Shown: positions 45,597-57,115 of the stretch, piece after piece
How positions within the stretch are numbered: the stretch's first letter is position 1
How the letters are laid out: every line of letters begins with the position of its first letter
DNA from: Pseudeuparius sepicola
Taxonomy: Eukaryota > Arthropoda > Insecta > Coleoptera > Anthribidae
Length of the DNA stretch: 64,000 nucleotides
Assembly (NCBI GenBank): GCA_963920635.1
Contig: OY987298.1
Span: forward strand, 81,415,454-81,479,453
Direction of reading: 5' to 3'
Notes under the pieces: generated by a model
What the model saw: only the letters and a program-made list of their open reading frames with translations
What the model was told of the DNA's origin: nothing
Databases searched by the model: none
Made by a program: the position numbers and the translations under genes

Positions 45597-46467
45597 ATGC
45601 AACTTCTGGCGAACGTCTTCATAAACCAACTGGAGACGGTCTCTCAGGTGACTCATGTAGTCATCAGTAGATTCTCGATTTTCTGGTCGGCCGGTTATGA
45701 TGTCGATAGGGAGCCTTAGATCGTCTCCGAAAATTATCTTGGCTGAAGACTTTCCCGTCGCTTCATGTACAGCGGAACGGTAGGACAATAGAAAAGGTGG
45801 TATGCATGTGTCCCAATTACTTTGTTTCTGATTCACGACCATCTTCAGGTATGTTTCTAAAGTCTTATTGAACCGTTCCACCATACCATCAGATTGGGGG
45901 TGCAGGGGTGTTGTTCTTGTCTAGGAAATCCCTAGCAGGCGGCAGACATTTTGGAATACCTCCGACTCAAAATTGCGGCCCTGATCAGAGTGTAGTTCTC
46001 TTGGGACACCAAAACGACATATCCAATTTTGGAACAGGATCTCTGCGACTGTGGTGGCCTCTTGGTTGGGGATTGGATAAAATACTGACGACTAACACAT
46101 AACGGTTGCCAGATTCGCTTGTTGGGAACGGTCCTGACACACCGATGGCGATCCTTTCAAAAGGAGCTCCGACCAGATATTGCATCATTTTACCCCTGTT
46201 CCTAGTTTTTGGTCCTTTCGCCGAAGCACATTCTTCACAACGGCGGCACCAATCTTCGACATCTTCCCGAGAGTTTACCCAGTAAAACCTCTCTCTAACT
46301 TTATTTAAGGTCTTACTAATGCCAAAGTGTCCACGTCCAACGCATTCGTGCACGGCTTTCAGGACCTCCGACACTCTCTTCTTGGGTAGTACTGTTAGAA
46401 ATAGCTTTTCTTTTCCATCTGGACATTCCCAAACTCTCTTTAGTACACCACCTTTAATTACTAACAA
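45597..46467 (-). pseudogene. Ty3 integrase, minus strand
   Basis: Minus-strand pieces in several frames. The zinc-binding region HECVGRGHFG...RRCEECAS lies near 46230-46350. The core begins with IGVSGPFP, where the first catalytic Asp is replaced by Gly (codon GGT, plus-strand 46141-46143). The C-terminal core (MVERFNKTLETYL, 45840-45884), with the conserved Glu, is in a separate frame. Frame disruption lies at 45890-46050. Integration could not be catalysed by this copy. Confidence 0.85.
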
Positions 46468-46605
46468 GTCCCATTGCGCCCAGTACGTCTTTAACTCTGG
46501 CGATTTGTACGAAACATCTTTCCATTCAGGTTTGGGTATATGTCTTACTTTTAGGTCAAATATTATACCGAATATGGGATCTTCGCTTTGCTCTCTGGCG
46601 ATGAC

Positions 46606-47160
46606 TTACGAATCCCAATTTTCAGGTCCACGGACAGTAGTTCGTTTAGATAAAATTAGGTCAGGGTTTTCTCTAAATTCTTGTCGACTACAATGATGAC
46701 AGTCTTCATTAGAGGGTCTTCTTGACAATGCACCGGCATTTTTATGGTTGTCCCCTTTGCGGTGTTCCACATTGAAGTCATATTCCTGCAGCCTTTGAAG
46801 CCATCTTGCCACCTTGTCCTTCTGGATTCTTGAACTGGAATAGCCATTTTAGTGATACGTGATCTGTTCTTAATATGAAAGGTTGGCCATATAAATACTT
46901 GTGAAAATGTTCAACGGCCTTGACCACTGCTAGCAGCTCCCTTCTTGTCACGCAGTAGTTTCTCTCTGCTTTGACAGAGTTTTACAGAAGTAGGCAATAA
47001 CTTTTTCTTGATCCTGGGACAGCACTGCTCCAACACCAAAGTTGCTAGCATCTGTATCCACGATGGATGTCTTTCCAGGAACGGTGAACGTCAAAATCGG
47101 TGAAGAACATAAAGCTTTCTTCAAGGTCCGAAATGCTTCTTCACAATCTGAGGTCCACAT
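46606..47160 (-). pseudogene. Ty3 RNase H, minus strand
   Basis: 47160-46948 contains TDASNFGVGAVLSQD, the first part of RNase H. The second part, ending ARWLQRLQEYDFNVEHRKGDNHKNAGALSRR in pieces, is at 46812-46606 in another frame. The two are separated by frame damage near 46850-46950. Confidence 0.82.
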
Positions 47161-47296
47161 ATAGTTGATCCCATCTTCTGTGAGCTTATGCAGCGGCCTG
47201 GCTATGTTTGCAAAGTTTAGGACAAATCTTCTATAATAAGTGCACAGGCCCAGGAAGCTCCTTAGTTCATGTTTATCTTTTGGTCGCGGCCATTTT

Positions 47297-47930
47297 TCAA
47301 TTGACTATCTTTTCTGGGTATGTTTTAACTCCTTGCTCTGAAATTACATGCCCCAAATATCTAACTTTGTTGTTGAAGAAACAGTATTTCTTCGAGCTTA
47401 CTTTTAGGTTAGCTTCTCGTAACTTCTGGAATACCTCTCGAGCATTCTTCAAGTGATCTTCAAATGTTCTTCCCAAAATAATGACATCATCCAAATATAC
47501 TAGACAGGTTTTCCATGTCATACCTTTTAGCACAAACTCCGTGAGCCTCTCAAAGGTTGCTGGTGCATTACAGAGGCCAAATGGCATAACATTAAATTGC
47601 CATAAACCCGTACCAGTAGAAAATGCAGTTTTCTCTTTATCTTGGGTGTGCATTTCGACTTGCCAGTACCCTCTCTTCAAGTCCGTCGATATTCTACGCA
47701 GAACCTGATAGAACCATCCTTCTTCCTCACTAGGACAACTGGAGAAGTCCATGGGCTCTGTGACGGTTCAATGATTCTCTTTTGTTCCATTTCCTTCATC
47801 ATAGCTGAGACCTCTTCTTGCTTAGCAAGGGGTATCCTTCGAGGAGCCTGTTTGATCGGAGGGCTATTATCAGTATTTATCCTGTTAACTTTTCGCCTTT
47901 GCTCAAATTTTGATCATAGTTCTTCACGTT
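47297..47930 (-). pseudogene. Ty3 reverse transcriptase, minus strand
   Basis: Open from 47752 to 47297, with the RT core FGLCNAPATFERL and the catalytic YLDD (about 47500). The upstream fingers region (47752-47930) is in other frames. It copies element RNA into DNA. Damaged at both ends. Confidence 0.85.
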
Positions 47931-48379
47931 AGCAAGCCGCACAAATATTACTCGCCCTCTTTTGTTGGTCAGCGTCTTTGCAGGGAATATACCTCTTTTA
48001 TACAGTCCGCATTCTTCTTCGGGTTCCACAATAATTGTTTCGCCATTCAGTCCATCATAGGTGGCCTTGATAACCTTTTCTGAATTAGTCGGAATAAGCG
48101 GTCACAGTTCGGGTAGTGTTGCCAGCCTTGTTAGGACGTGTCATCAGAACCTCTTCTGTATTTGACATGACATCTAGTTAGTCCTAATATTATGACATCG
48201 TCGGTTATTTCGGCCACAAGGACTCTGTGCTTGAACTTATTTAGAGCCTATGGTAATAAAGGCGTCGTGCTCTTCTGTAACTGGAATTTCTTCACCATTT
48301 GCCAATTCGACGATGTAGTTTGGTGGTGATGCAATCCTGCAGTGGGCTATGATGTTCGGCCTCACGATGGTATGACTAG

Positions 48380-48430
48380 AACCAGTGTCCACAACAATGT
48401 CACATTCCCGGCCGCAGATGTTTCAGGGTA
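48380..48430 (-). pseudogene. Ty3 aspartic protease active-site relic
   Basis: Minus-strand translation of this stretch gives CDIVVDTGSSHTIVRP, the DTG(S) active-site loop of a retroelement protease. The flanking sequence (47930-48500) is protease-like but broken into several frames. Confidence 0.7.
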
Positions 48431-48519
48431 CAACCAAGCTGTCTCCTGCAGCCGGTTAACTTTTATCCTAACAGGCGGGGCTTGGTAGCACCCAGCCAGC
48501 TTTCGCCCCTCAAAGCTGG

Positions 48520-49262
48520 CTACTCGGAGTTTTCCTGCTTCTCACCATCAACAGGATTGGGGCACTGACGTTTCAAATGCCCCTCTATTCCGCAGTTCCA
48601 ACAGCGCAGTGGTGTACTTCTTCGAACACCCATCCCTTCTTTGGAGGCTGTAGCACGTAAAAGGATGTTTTGGATATCCCGTACCATTTGTTCTACGCTG
48701 GCTGTACTAGTAATGCCTCTGTTTTGTGGTCGCATCTGTCTTAACCTCACTTCTCTACGTGCTGCCTTCGTGGCGGCTTCAAATTCCAAAGCGTGCGCCA
48801 AGGCTTCTGAGATGTTTTTGTGGCGGGCTAGCCGAAGTGCTTGGCTAGTCTCACTGTCACGCACGCCATCTATGAAGCCGCTTACCGAAATTTGTTCCCG
48901 AAATTCGACTGGGGCCGATGGATAGGCCAGATTTACCTGGCGGGCAATGTCGGCTTCAAATTGTTGTAAGGTCTCCTCAGTACGTTGTCGTCTACCTTTT
49001 AGTTGTGCCTGGTACACCTGCTGCAGATGGGCTTCCCCATAACGCATTTCGAGGGCTCTAACCAGGGCATTATAATTATGCTGAGCGTCGGCTGGTATCG
49101 TTCGCAATACTTCGGTGGCCTCACCTCGTAGGCATAACTTCAAATTTCCTCTTCGGTCTAGCAGTTACCCTTTGCAGCAGCCTCGAATTGGTTAAGGTAA
49201 GTGCTCCATGCCACTTTTCCATCAAACTTGGGGGGGGGCGTCATTTTCAAAGCGGCCATGGT
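48520..49262 (-). pseudogene. Ty3 gag, capsid and zinc knuckle, minus strand
   Basis: 49143-48520 reads 207 codons. The capsid-like part has RYGEAHLQQVYQAQLKGR and EETLQQFEADIARQV motifs typical of this insect Ty3 group. One CCHC knuckle CWNCGIEGHLKRQC lies near 48600. The start of the capsid (49143-49262) is in a different frame from the coiled-coil leader. Confidence 0.85.
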
Positions 49263-49651
49263 CATGGTGCCTTCTGATTTTGGAACTCTCTGTAGTTGCA
49301 CCATCCTAACCTCCAGCTGTTCCATTCTTTCTTCCGTGGTCTCGCTTTTATTTTACCAAGTTCAGTTTGTAGCTCATTTTTGACTTCCGTTCGTACTTCC
49401 TCCTTCATTTGTGTTACTTCTTCTTCAACGACTACTTCAAACTCGGTAATCTTCTTTTGTAACTCTATTTTTAGATCTTCCTGCATCTCCATCTGAATGG
49501 TTTTCATTTGGGTTTCTAGTCGTGTTGTTGTTTCTTCAAACTTCCTGCTGGTTTTGTCAAATTTTGTGTTGAGGTCACTCATCAGTTTTTCTTGCTTCGT
49601 TTCCCTCTTGTTTCCTTTCCCTTTCTTTATGTTTCTTGTCCTGTTCATCAA
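49262..49651 (-). pseudogene. Ty3 gag N-terminal coiled coil, minus strand
   Basis: 129 codons rich in Glu/Lys with heptad-like spacing of Met, Leu and Ile. A charged coiled-coil leader is usual in this gag family. The frame ends near 49262 without joining the capsid frame. Confidence 0.75.
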
Positions 49652-49741
49652 ATTTCTTCACAAACATTTCCATCAACTTTTCCATTTCCATTGCGGTTTT
49701 TTTCTCGTTGTGGGCATTCACCTCAGGGTCCTCTTAAAATT

Positions 49742-49759
49742 CCGCTTCTGACACTAAAT
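49742..49759 (-). other. Primer binding site region of the Ty3 element
   Basis: On the minus strand TTTAGTGTCAGAAGCGGA follows the LTR end ...TACAGTACA. GTGTCAGAAG(C/T)GG is a common primer-site phrase in insect Ty3 elements. The tRNA identity is not determined. Confidence 0.55.
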
Positions 49760-50227
49760 GTACTGTATTTCAACAATCACAGTCCAAACTCGTTGCCTTG
49801 GTTACCACCTTTATTGTTTAGCCTTCAAAAATCACAAACTTGTCAGATTACTGTCCCTGTCCAAGAATATTCTCTCAGCTCCAAAAAATCGCACTAAAAT
49901 CGCGTTGTAACCTTCCACTTTCCTCCTGGCCCAATTCCCTGGGCTAATACTCAATTGGAAGACTGGAGAATACTCTAGAATATTCCTGGCCAATGATAGT
50001 TCACAAATCATAAAGTTCTAGCAAACTCTAAAAAGTTATGGAAGCTCTACAAAGAAAACAATGAAAACTAAAGGAAAATGGGGCCCTGGGGGCTTCATCC
50101 CAACAAAGATGTGACGGAAAATGCCTCCAAACTAATCATAAAAATTGTAAAACTGTAAGTAGAATACCGAAACTTATAATTTATCTGCTAAATCTTTGAG
50201 TAGACTTTAGAGGCATTTTTCGTTAAA
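49760..50227 (-). mobile_element. Ty3 LTR (5' LTR on the minus strand)
   Basis: 468 bp. Its minus-strand end is CA at 49760; the other edge is decayed (GTTAAA where the relative has GTTACA). About 500-bp relatives share AGGCATTTTTCGTTA and TCTAGAATAT..CCGGCCAATGATAG stretches with 50761-51268. Confidence 0.88.
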
Positions 50228-50289
50228 ATATGACAATGTTAGCGAAAAACAAAAACCAACAATATAAAAATAAATGCTAGGTAGGTTCT

Positions 50290-50660
50290 TACTTATAAAT
50301 AATTTTCAATGTGACTACTTTTTTTAATAAACATAAGTCTAGACGGACTCTAACTTCTGTCTTAGTGACCTTTCTTAATACGTCTGGTGTTATTTGCTGA
50401 CAGGCATCTTCTATTTCTTCTATTAAATGATCAATATTCCGAGATGGAGGTTTGTAAACATTGTTTTTCAGAAATCCCCATAAATGGAAATTAAATGGTG
50501 TTAAATCTGGCGACTTTCCTGGCCATTTTATGGGACCATTTATTCCAATCCATTTGTTTCCAAACTAATCATCAGAAATTCTTTTACAATGTTGGCTTTG
50601 TGTGATGAAGCTCCGTCATGTTGAAACCACATGGTTCTTCTTAACTACAATGGCACATTT
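50290..50660 (-). pseudogene. mariner-like transposase fragment, minus strand
   Basis: Minus-strand translation in two frames gives MWFQHDGASSHKANIV, then INGPIKWPGKSPDLTPFNFH and LWGFLKNNVYKPPSRN. This is the second and third catalytic region of the insect DDE/D transposase family with (P/A)(R/K)SPDLTP. A frameshift and stops lie between the parts (about 50550). It sits between two Ty3 elements. No ends are recognised. Confidence 0.8.
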
Positions 50661-50760
50661 TCCAAGTATTAGTTTACTTTCCTCTAGTGTCTTCCAAACA
50701 TGTCTCATGACCGATTTAACTACAAGAATGATGAAATATAAAATACTACTACCTTAGTAT

Positions 50761-51268
50761 TGTACCGGATCTCAACAATAACAGTCCAAACTTGTTGCAT
50801 TGGTTACTACCTTTATTGTTTAGCCTTCAGATATAAACTTGTCAGATACTGTCACTGACCAAGAGTATTCTTTCAGCTCCAAAAATCTCTCTAAAACCGC
50901 GCTATAAACTTCAACTTACTTGCAGACCCAATTCCCAGGGCTTATATTATACTCAAATGGAAGACTGGAGACTACTCTAGAATATCCCCGGCCAATGATA
51001 GATGCACAAATCATAAAGTTCTAGCAAATTTCTAGAAAACTTATGGAAGCTCTCCAGGGAAAACAATGAAACTAAAAGAAAATGGGGCCCTGGGGGCCTC
51101 AGGCCAACAAAGATTTAACGGAAAATTCTTCCAAACTAATCATTGACATTTTAAAACTGTAGATAGAGACTTAAAATTTATCTGCCAAATCTTTGAATAG
51201 GTCAGAAAACAATGCAAAGATGTTCATTAAAGGCTGATATAACAACTTTAGAGGCATTTTTCGTTACA
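50761..51268 (-). mobile_element. Ty3 LTR of a second, partial element (3' LTR on the minus strand)
   Basis: 508 bp, TG at 50761 and CA at 51267-51268. On the minus strand it is preceded by a polypurine tract (AGAGGGGGGCAG, plus-strand 51269-51280), so it is a 3' LTR and its internal region lies to the right. Confidence 0.85.
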
Positions 51269-52103
51269 CTGCCCCCCTCTAAAGTTTTATCGTCCCGATC
51301 AAGTTATGATCTTCATCTATCTTCTAATGGTATGGACGATATTTACTACCTTCATCTATGTTGTAGGGCTACGTCGTATACGATAAACGACATCATTAAT
51401 CTTGGTCACGACGATGTATGGTCCTTCCCAACTTGTATCAAGTTTCGAAGACCGACCTTTCATTCGCTTGGGATTGTGTTACCACACTTTGTCAGCCACA
51501 TTAAATTCAACACTGGTTTCTTTCAGATCGTAGCGGATCTTCATCTTGTCACTTTCTAGATGCAACTTCTGGCGAAAGTCTTCATGAACCAACTGGAGAC
51601 GCGGTGACTCATGTAGTCAAAAGAAGATTCTGGATTTTCTGGTCGGCCGGTTATGATGTCGATAGATATTCTTCGCTGGAGACTTTCCCATCGCTTCATG
51701 CACAGCGGAACGGTAGGAAAATAGGAAAGGTGGTATGCATGTGTCCCAATTACTTTATTTCTGATTCACTACCACCTTCAGGTACGTTTCTAAAGTCTTA
51801 TAGAACCGTTCCACCATACCATCAAACTGGGGGTGCACGGGTATTATTTTTGTCTTGGAAATCCCTAGCAGGCGGCAGAGATTTTGGAATACCTCCGACT
51901 CAATATTGCGGCCCTGATCAGAGTGTAGTTCTCTTGGGACACCAAAACGACTTATCCGATTTTGAAACAGGACCTCTGCGACTGTGGAGGTCTCTTGGTT
52001 GGGGGTTGGATAAACTTCTATCCATTTGCTAACACATAACGGTTTCCAGATTCGCTGGTTGGTCTTCCTAGGTCGATGGTGATCCTTTCAAAAGAAGCTT
52101 ATA
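51269..52103 (-). pseudogene. Ty3 integrase-side remnant of the second element
   Basis: Related to 45600-46160 with several small deletions (for example around 51600 and 51665). It ends abruptly near AAAAGAAGCTT at about 52103, where similarity to the other element stops. It preserves the segment next to the polypurine tract that the first element has lost, and shows the empty site of the 253-bp MITE. Confidence 0.82.
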
Positions 52104-52186
52104 ACGACATCTACGGCCCGGCTTTCGAAGTTGGTTATATGACTCGATATTATAACACTTGAAATAAAACACATTTAAAATATTTA

Positions 52187-53291
52187 ATGGGGAACTTGCA
52201 CAAAAATTAAATTTGAAAAATTATGCTTTCAAACGTAATTTATTGCCATTAAATGAACCACAGTTCAGAAAAAAACTCATTTTTTATTTTTATGTAATAA
52301 ATATAAGCAATTACAAACTGCATAATTCAAATCATTCTTGTAACGCGCCCTCCTTGGTTGTGACGTCAACTAGCCCGTTGGTGGTGGCGCCTCTGGTGGG
52401 CGGCGGCACCATGTATCAACTAATATGGGCGGTTCATGTATAAAAACTACAGCACCACGCAAGCTTTGTTTAGAAAGATCAACGAGAACGTCCCATCCTT
52501 GTCTATCCGTCTTATTATAGTCTATCGCAGTCTTGATATTGTTGATAATGTTTGAGAAGAGTGTGCTACTCTATATTGCTGTATTAAATAATTATTTACA
52601 TTGCGAGATGCGTAGGTAAGCACAAGCACACTTTTTTGGCCGAGGAGGTTGTTTAATGGCCGTGTTGTCTCGTTTCTTAAAACTCTCTTCGAGGCCAAAA
52701 AGAGCTTACGCATCGAGCAATGTATTACATTGTCCCTGCTACTGACAATTTCATATTAGGTATGTAAGTACTTTGAATTTAAATACACTATGGAGTAGAT
52801 TGTAAGTTATAATCTTCAAAATAACCATTGTCCACTTATTACTAAAAATTATAATCAGTGATAAATATAAGAGGTGGAATGCAGTGATAATTAAAAAAAA
52901 CTTCTTGTGCGATTAAACCCGAGACCTAAGAATTACCAGTCCTGTGGCATCAGTTAAAGAAGTGCTTGCTAAATTTCAATTTTTAGGTGGTTTTTATTTT
53001 TGACCTACATCAGATCCCTCTGGAAATGGGTTGCCGAACTGTTTATTTTAACGTTCAATTTCCATTCTTCCTTTCCTAGTTCTGTGTATATGTCACTCCT
53101 GTCACTGCTATATGACGTCAAATCCATTCCCGCGCTTTTCATGTCGTTTCAAATGAATAGCTTGCGGTCACAACTTTAATTATTTATTGCAAATTAAATA
53201 TTACGATTTGAGGGCTGTTATGTGGTACATGCTCTTTCTATAGATAAACAAATATATTAAAGAAATAAAAAAAATTGTTCAAGTTCCCCAT
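52187..53291. mobile_element. 1.1-kb element with short inverted ends
   Basis: Left end ATGGGGAACTTGCACAA (52187) and right end, reverse complement, ATGGGGAACTTGAACAA (53291), flanked by TA on both sides. No transposase frame is visible. It contains a GC-rich stretch followed by GTATAAAAAC near 52437-52446. A non-autonomous DNA element seems likely. Confidence 0.6.
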
Positions 53292-56200
53292 TATGAGTTG
53301 TTTATTAAGCAAACACTTGAGAAGTATTTGTATAAAATGAGTAATTGAAACAATACAAGATTGGGAAATTAAATAGAACAAACCTAGGTTATACCAAAAT
53401 TAAATAACTACCAAGTTAAAGTCGAAACAAATTTGCTACGAGAAGGCGAAGAATGTCCGAAGCGACTTAACACTGACACTAAACTCGTCAAAGTCCCAAG
53501 AGCTCAAAAATTCAAAGTTATACACGATCCGATTCCACACTTGGAACGTTTCAACAATGAAACACCTTACACGAGCCCTCGTCTTCCTCAGATGCGACGT
53601 GTAGCACCCGACTGAGCTCGCTGGAAGTTTCCGATGAAGTTCCACGTTTAGACCAGAACCAAGACCAAGCTCAACCGTCCAACAGCCACGATAGCGAATT
53701 AGGCAGCCCTAAAACCCTCCACGTATACAGGCAGGGACATTGTGGCTGTCTAGATACAAATGTAGCGTTTTAAAAAAACAATATAACATATACATAAACA
53801 AAAAATAATGAAGAATAAACCTCGAAGACTCACGAGAGATGTTCGCTACTTCCCTGAGCAGATTTTACGAGCACAATACGGCCACCAGATTTTAGACAGT
53901 GGAGACGTGCTGGGTTAACAGTATGGCAAACTGCAAAAAAAGATACGGGCGTCACTTGTTTTGTTTAACGTGCCGATACTCGTACTAAGTCAAAAGCAAG
54001 AAAAGCTAGGTCTTCCTAGATTTACATTGTTTATTCTACTGAGTGGTTTACGACAACAGTTTAATATTTTACTCCCTTACTATATTCTTACTTGATAAAC
54101 AAATTTAAAGTCACACACCCTTGTGGTGCGATGTAATTTTCCTAAGGACAGTATTAAAACTTAAGTAGTATGCAATGGTTCTTACAAATAGGTTTAAATC
54201 CCCAAACGAGTACATGCGCGGTTCACACGACATTCGCTACAAATCACAACGTCCGCAAAAGTAAACACAACGTACACAATAATAGTAACAACGTACGCAG
54301 TAACAAGTGACAACAGCGTACGCTCTCAATTGTACACGTATTAAATTCAGTTATACTGATTATAGCAAGTACGATAAAAAGTACAAGTAAAATATAGTAA
54401 GACTTAGCTGTCCTTGGGTCTTCCAAACCACGATGTCCTCCAGTAATGCTAGATGACACTTCAGAACGGTCACCTGGTAACATACAACTTTCTCACAAAG
54501 ATATATACATGTAAGTCTCAGATGTCATTGACCACACTCCAGATCCCAAAAGAAAACAACATGAGCTGGCTTTAGGTGTTGGTGTCCACGCTCCAAAAAC
54601 TAACACAGGTCCTAAGCAAACACAGGTCCAAAACAAAAAAAGCTGGTCCAAAAAACCCTAAAACAAAAATATCCTGTCAAACACCTCACAAGATCACCCA
54701 AGAAAACTTACCTCTTGATCGAAGGTTTTCCTAAAAAACAACCAATCAACCACTTTTCGGTTGAATCCACTTAACCTTCACGGTTACAACACGTAATATC
54801 CAAAATAATACAATAATAAGACAACCATGTGATCGAGGTAGACAAAAGCTTAGTACTGGCTTGCTAAAATAATTTTCGATGATGTAGGTACAAAACAAAA
54901 CCAAATATCCGGCTAGAAATTGCACTACTTACGATGAAAACGATCCGGTGTGATGGAAAGATAAATCGGCACAGTAATAAGTCATGGGTAACTTCAGAAT
55001 CCCGTATTATTAACGGTGGACTCCCGATGACCCAAACTGAGAAAATCGCCAGTATTCCAATGTCTCCGACTCTGGGTACTCCTTTAGTGGACACAGTGAT
55101 GCTAATCCCTCCTCGTGAGGTCCACCGACAATCCCAAATGGCAAATTGCTAATATCACTTCCACTTACAAGTCACCAACACGACCTTTAAGATTCAATCG
55201 CCGACAACCGAATGCTTAAAGTCCAACGCCCACGCGGTCACTCCTCCATTCCCGGAACCGGAAATAAAAAAATGGCTGACACCACAAAACATCAAAAACT
55301 GCGTCAAAACGTCGAATTTCCAAGTGTCAATTCTGCTAGAATGTCAAAACAATGTCAAACGAACAACATAACCTCAAGCTGTCAACCAAATCAAAACATA
55401 CAAGAAATAATTTCGCAAACAATTCCCAAAACCAAAGTATAAAATACTTCCAACAACCCCAAACATACTACACCTAAAGTGGAGGGTGAGGAAAGAAAAT
55501 AGAAAAGAAATGCCTACCATAAACTTACCTAAAAGAATAAATAAAATTTACTACAGAAATGAAGTAAAAAAGAAATAAAGAAGGAACAAAGAATTCGAGA
55601 ACAACCTACAACAAATAATCTGTTCAAGCTTCCCATAATATGTATTTGTTCAAATGCAAACTGAAATGATTAGTTTCATCTTAAAGTGTCGCGGAGTTTA
55701 TATTTTTTGCCGCGAGTATAGAAGTGACAATCTCACATTGGCTATACCTTTATGAAGAGGAAGCGCCCGTGTCCACCAACGTTAAATATGTTAATAATAA
55801 CTCATCCCATAACCCATAACGTTACAAAAAAAAAGGACAGACAAGAATAATAAGCAGTTGACAAAACAAAAAAGTCGTTCTTTTCGCGCGCGTTTTCTAA
55901 TCTCAAAAAAACACTCAATAACGCTTATTCGCGTGTTGTAATTCCACAAGGAGGAAGTCCGAAGAAGAGACAAGACGTCTGAAGCAACCGGCGGCATGGC
56001 ACGGTAATCATTCTGGCGAATTTGTAACATCGAAGAGTCCGACAAAGGTAAGCCATTTTCAGGGATTGTCACTGCCGTCAAAGTAACTGGTTTATTTTTA
56101 TTGTCATAATTACAGTCCATTTCTCAACCAAAATTTTCATTCCCGTTCATTATTTTGGTCCATTCGATCCGGATCTTGAACTAGCGCACTTCATAAAAGA

Positions 56201-57110
56201 AATCAGTTCAGTTTGCAGATAAGATTGTTCTGTTCCGTCCTCCATACCTATTATTTGCACACCGCACGCGCGACTTATTTTGTATTTTCGTACCTCTAAA
56301 ATAAATAAATATCATATCCCAGTACGTGTTACCGTTTTCACCTTGGTGTTCATAACCTCGACGTTCTCGTAACCTCCGATCTCATTCTCACTCGGCCGGC
56401 AGCGAAGAATTTGATATTGTATTTTTTTATTTTGCACAATTCCTGGGAACCCGGCGATTGACTGTCGCTTAACGCTCCATCTAGGGCATTAAAAATAAAC
56501 ACATCGTCCGCGAAGTCACGCATTCTACTACTTGCATATTTTGCACTCATTAAAAACTTCGCGTTTTCACACTCGCCACTTAGTCAAGTTATCTTGTCAA
56601 TACAAGAAGTACCTAACAATATATTTATACTTACTCGACCCGAGATAGTATATTACATAGCGAGAGTTGTAAACAGCTTATTACGTATGAGTGGAAAAGT
56701 TGCGCTCGAGCCGCGCAGCGGCGAGTGCTGTAATTCCACGAGTATGTAATAAGCTTACAACTCGAGTTTTGTACTATAATAATTTTTTTTCGACGAAAGT
56801 AAAACTATTATAATAGATAAACTATACTTCTGATTATATGGCAGGCAACAATTAGTATGTTGGTTAGTTGCTATGGTGACGCGGATGCCGCGCTAATAAG
56901 ACACCCGTGATAATTGCGTTTTAATTAAGGACAGATACGTAATTTTTCACGTATCACGTGTCAGTCATTACATGTAAGTGTTCGTAACAATGGACTTACT
57001 TATAACCTAAACCGCCACTTAATGGGTATGTTACTAGTAGTAACTTACTATCATAGGAGTAGAAAATTAATAATTTAAATATTCCAAGGCCTTAAGAATC
57101 TCCCCCGCAT
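53292..57110. other. Unassigned 3.8-kb stretch
   Basis: No confident gene. Observed: an unrecognised plus-strand frame at 53403-53615 rich in Lys/Pro/Arg; an open stretch ending TAA near 53769; AAC/GTAC-rich sequence at 54230-54340; an imperfect inverted repeat at 56655-56690 and 56735-56768 (GAGTTGTAA.C.GCTTATTAC) around a GC-rich centre; and AATAAATAAAT near 56301, which could belong to an LTR of the BEL element that follows. Confidence 0.4.
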
Positions 57111-57115
57111 ATTAG

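Larger units (their letters stand above)
45301..50227 (-). mobile_element. Ty3/gypsy LTR retrotransposon, minus strand
   Basis: Bounded by a 4-bp target duplication ATAT (45297-45300 and 50228-50231). The 5' LTR (in element orientation) is at 49760-50227. The 3' LTR is reduced to its last 33 bp (45301-45333). Comparison with the partial relative at 50761-52103 shows that about 760 bp covering most of the 3' LTR, the polypurine tract and adjacent integrase-side sequence were deleted. Order on the minus strand: LTR, primer site, gag, protease, RT, RNase H, integrase, LTR remnant. All coding parts are broken. Confidence 0.9.

Noticed and set aside
53403..53615. Possible end of a viral-type or LTR-element gene
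   Set aside because: An open stretch of about 70 codons without a recognisable motif; not enough to call a gene.
54864..55130. Minus-strand frame with hydrophobic stretches and a GTAAGT-like donor, suggesting a receptor exon
   Set aside because: Short, no acceptor or recognisable family motif, and no partner exons nearby; the similarity to a membrane receptor was only an impression.
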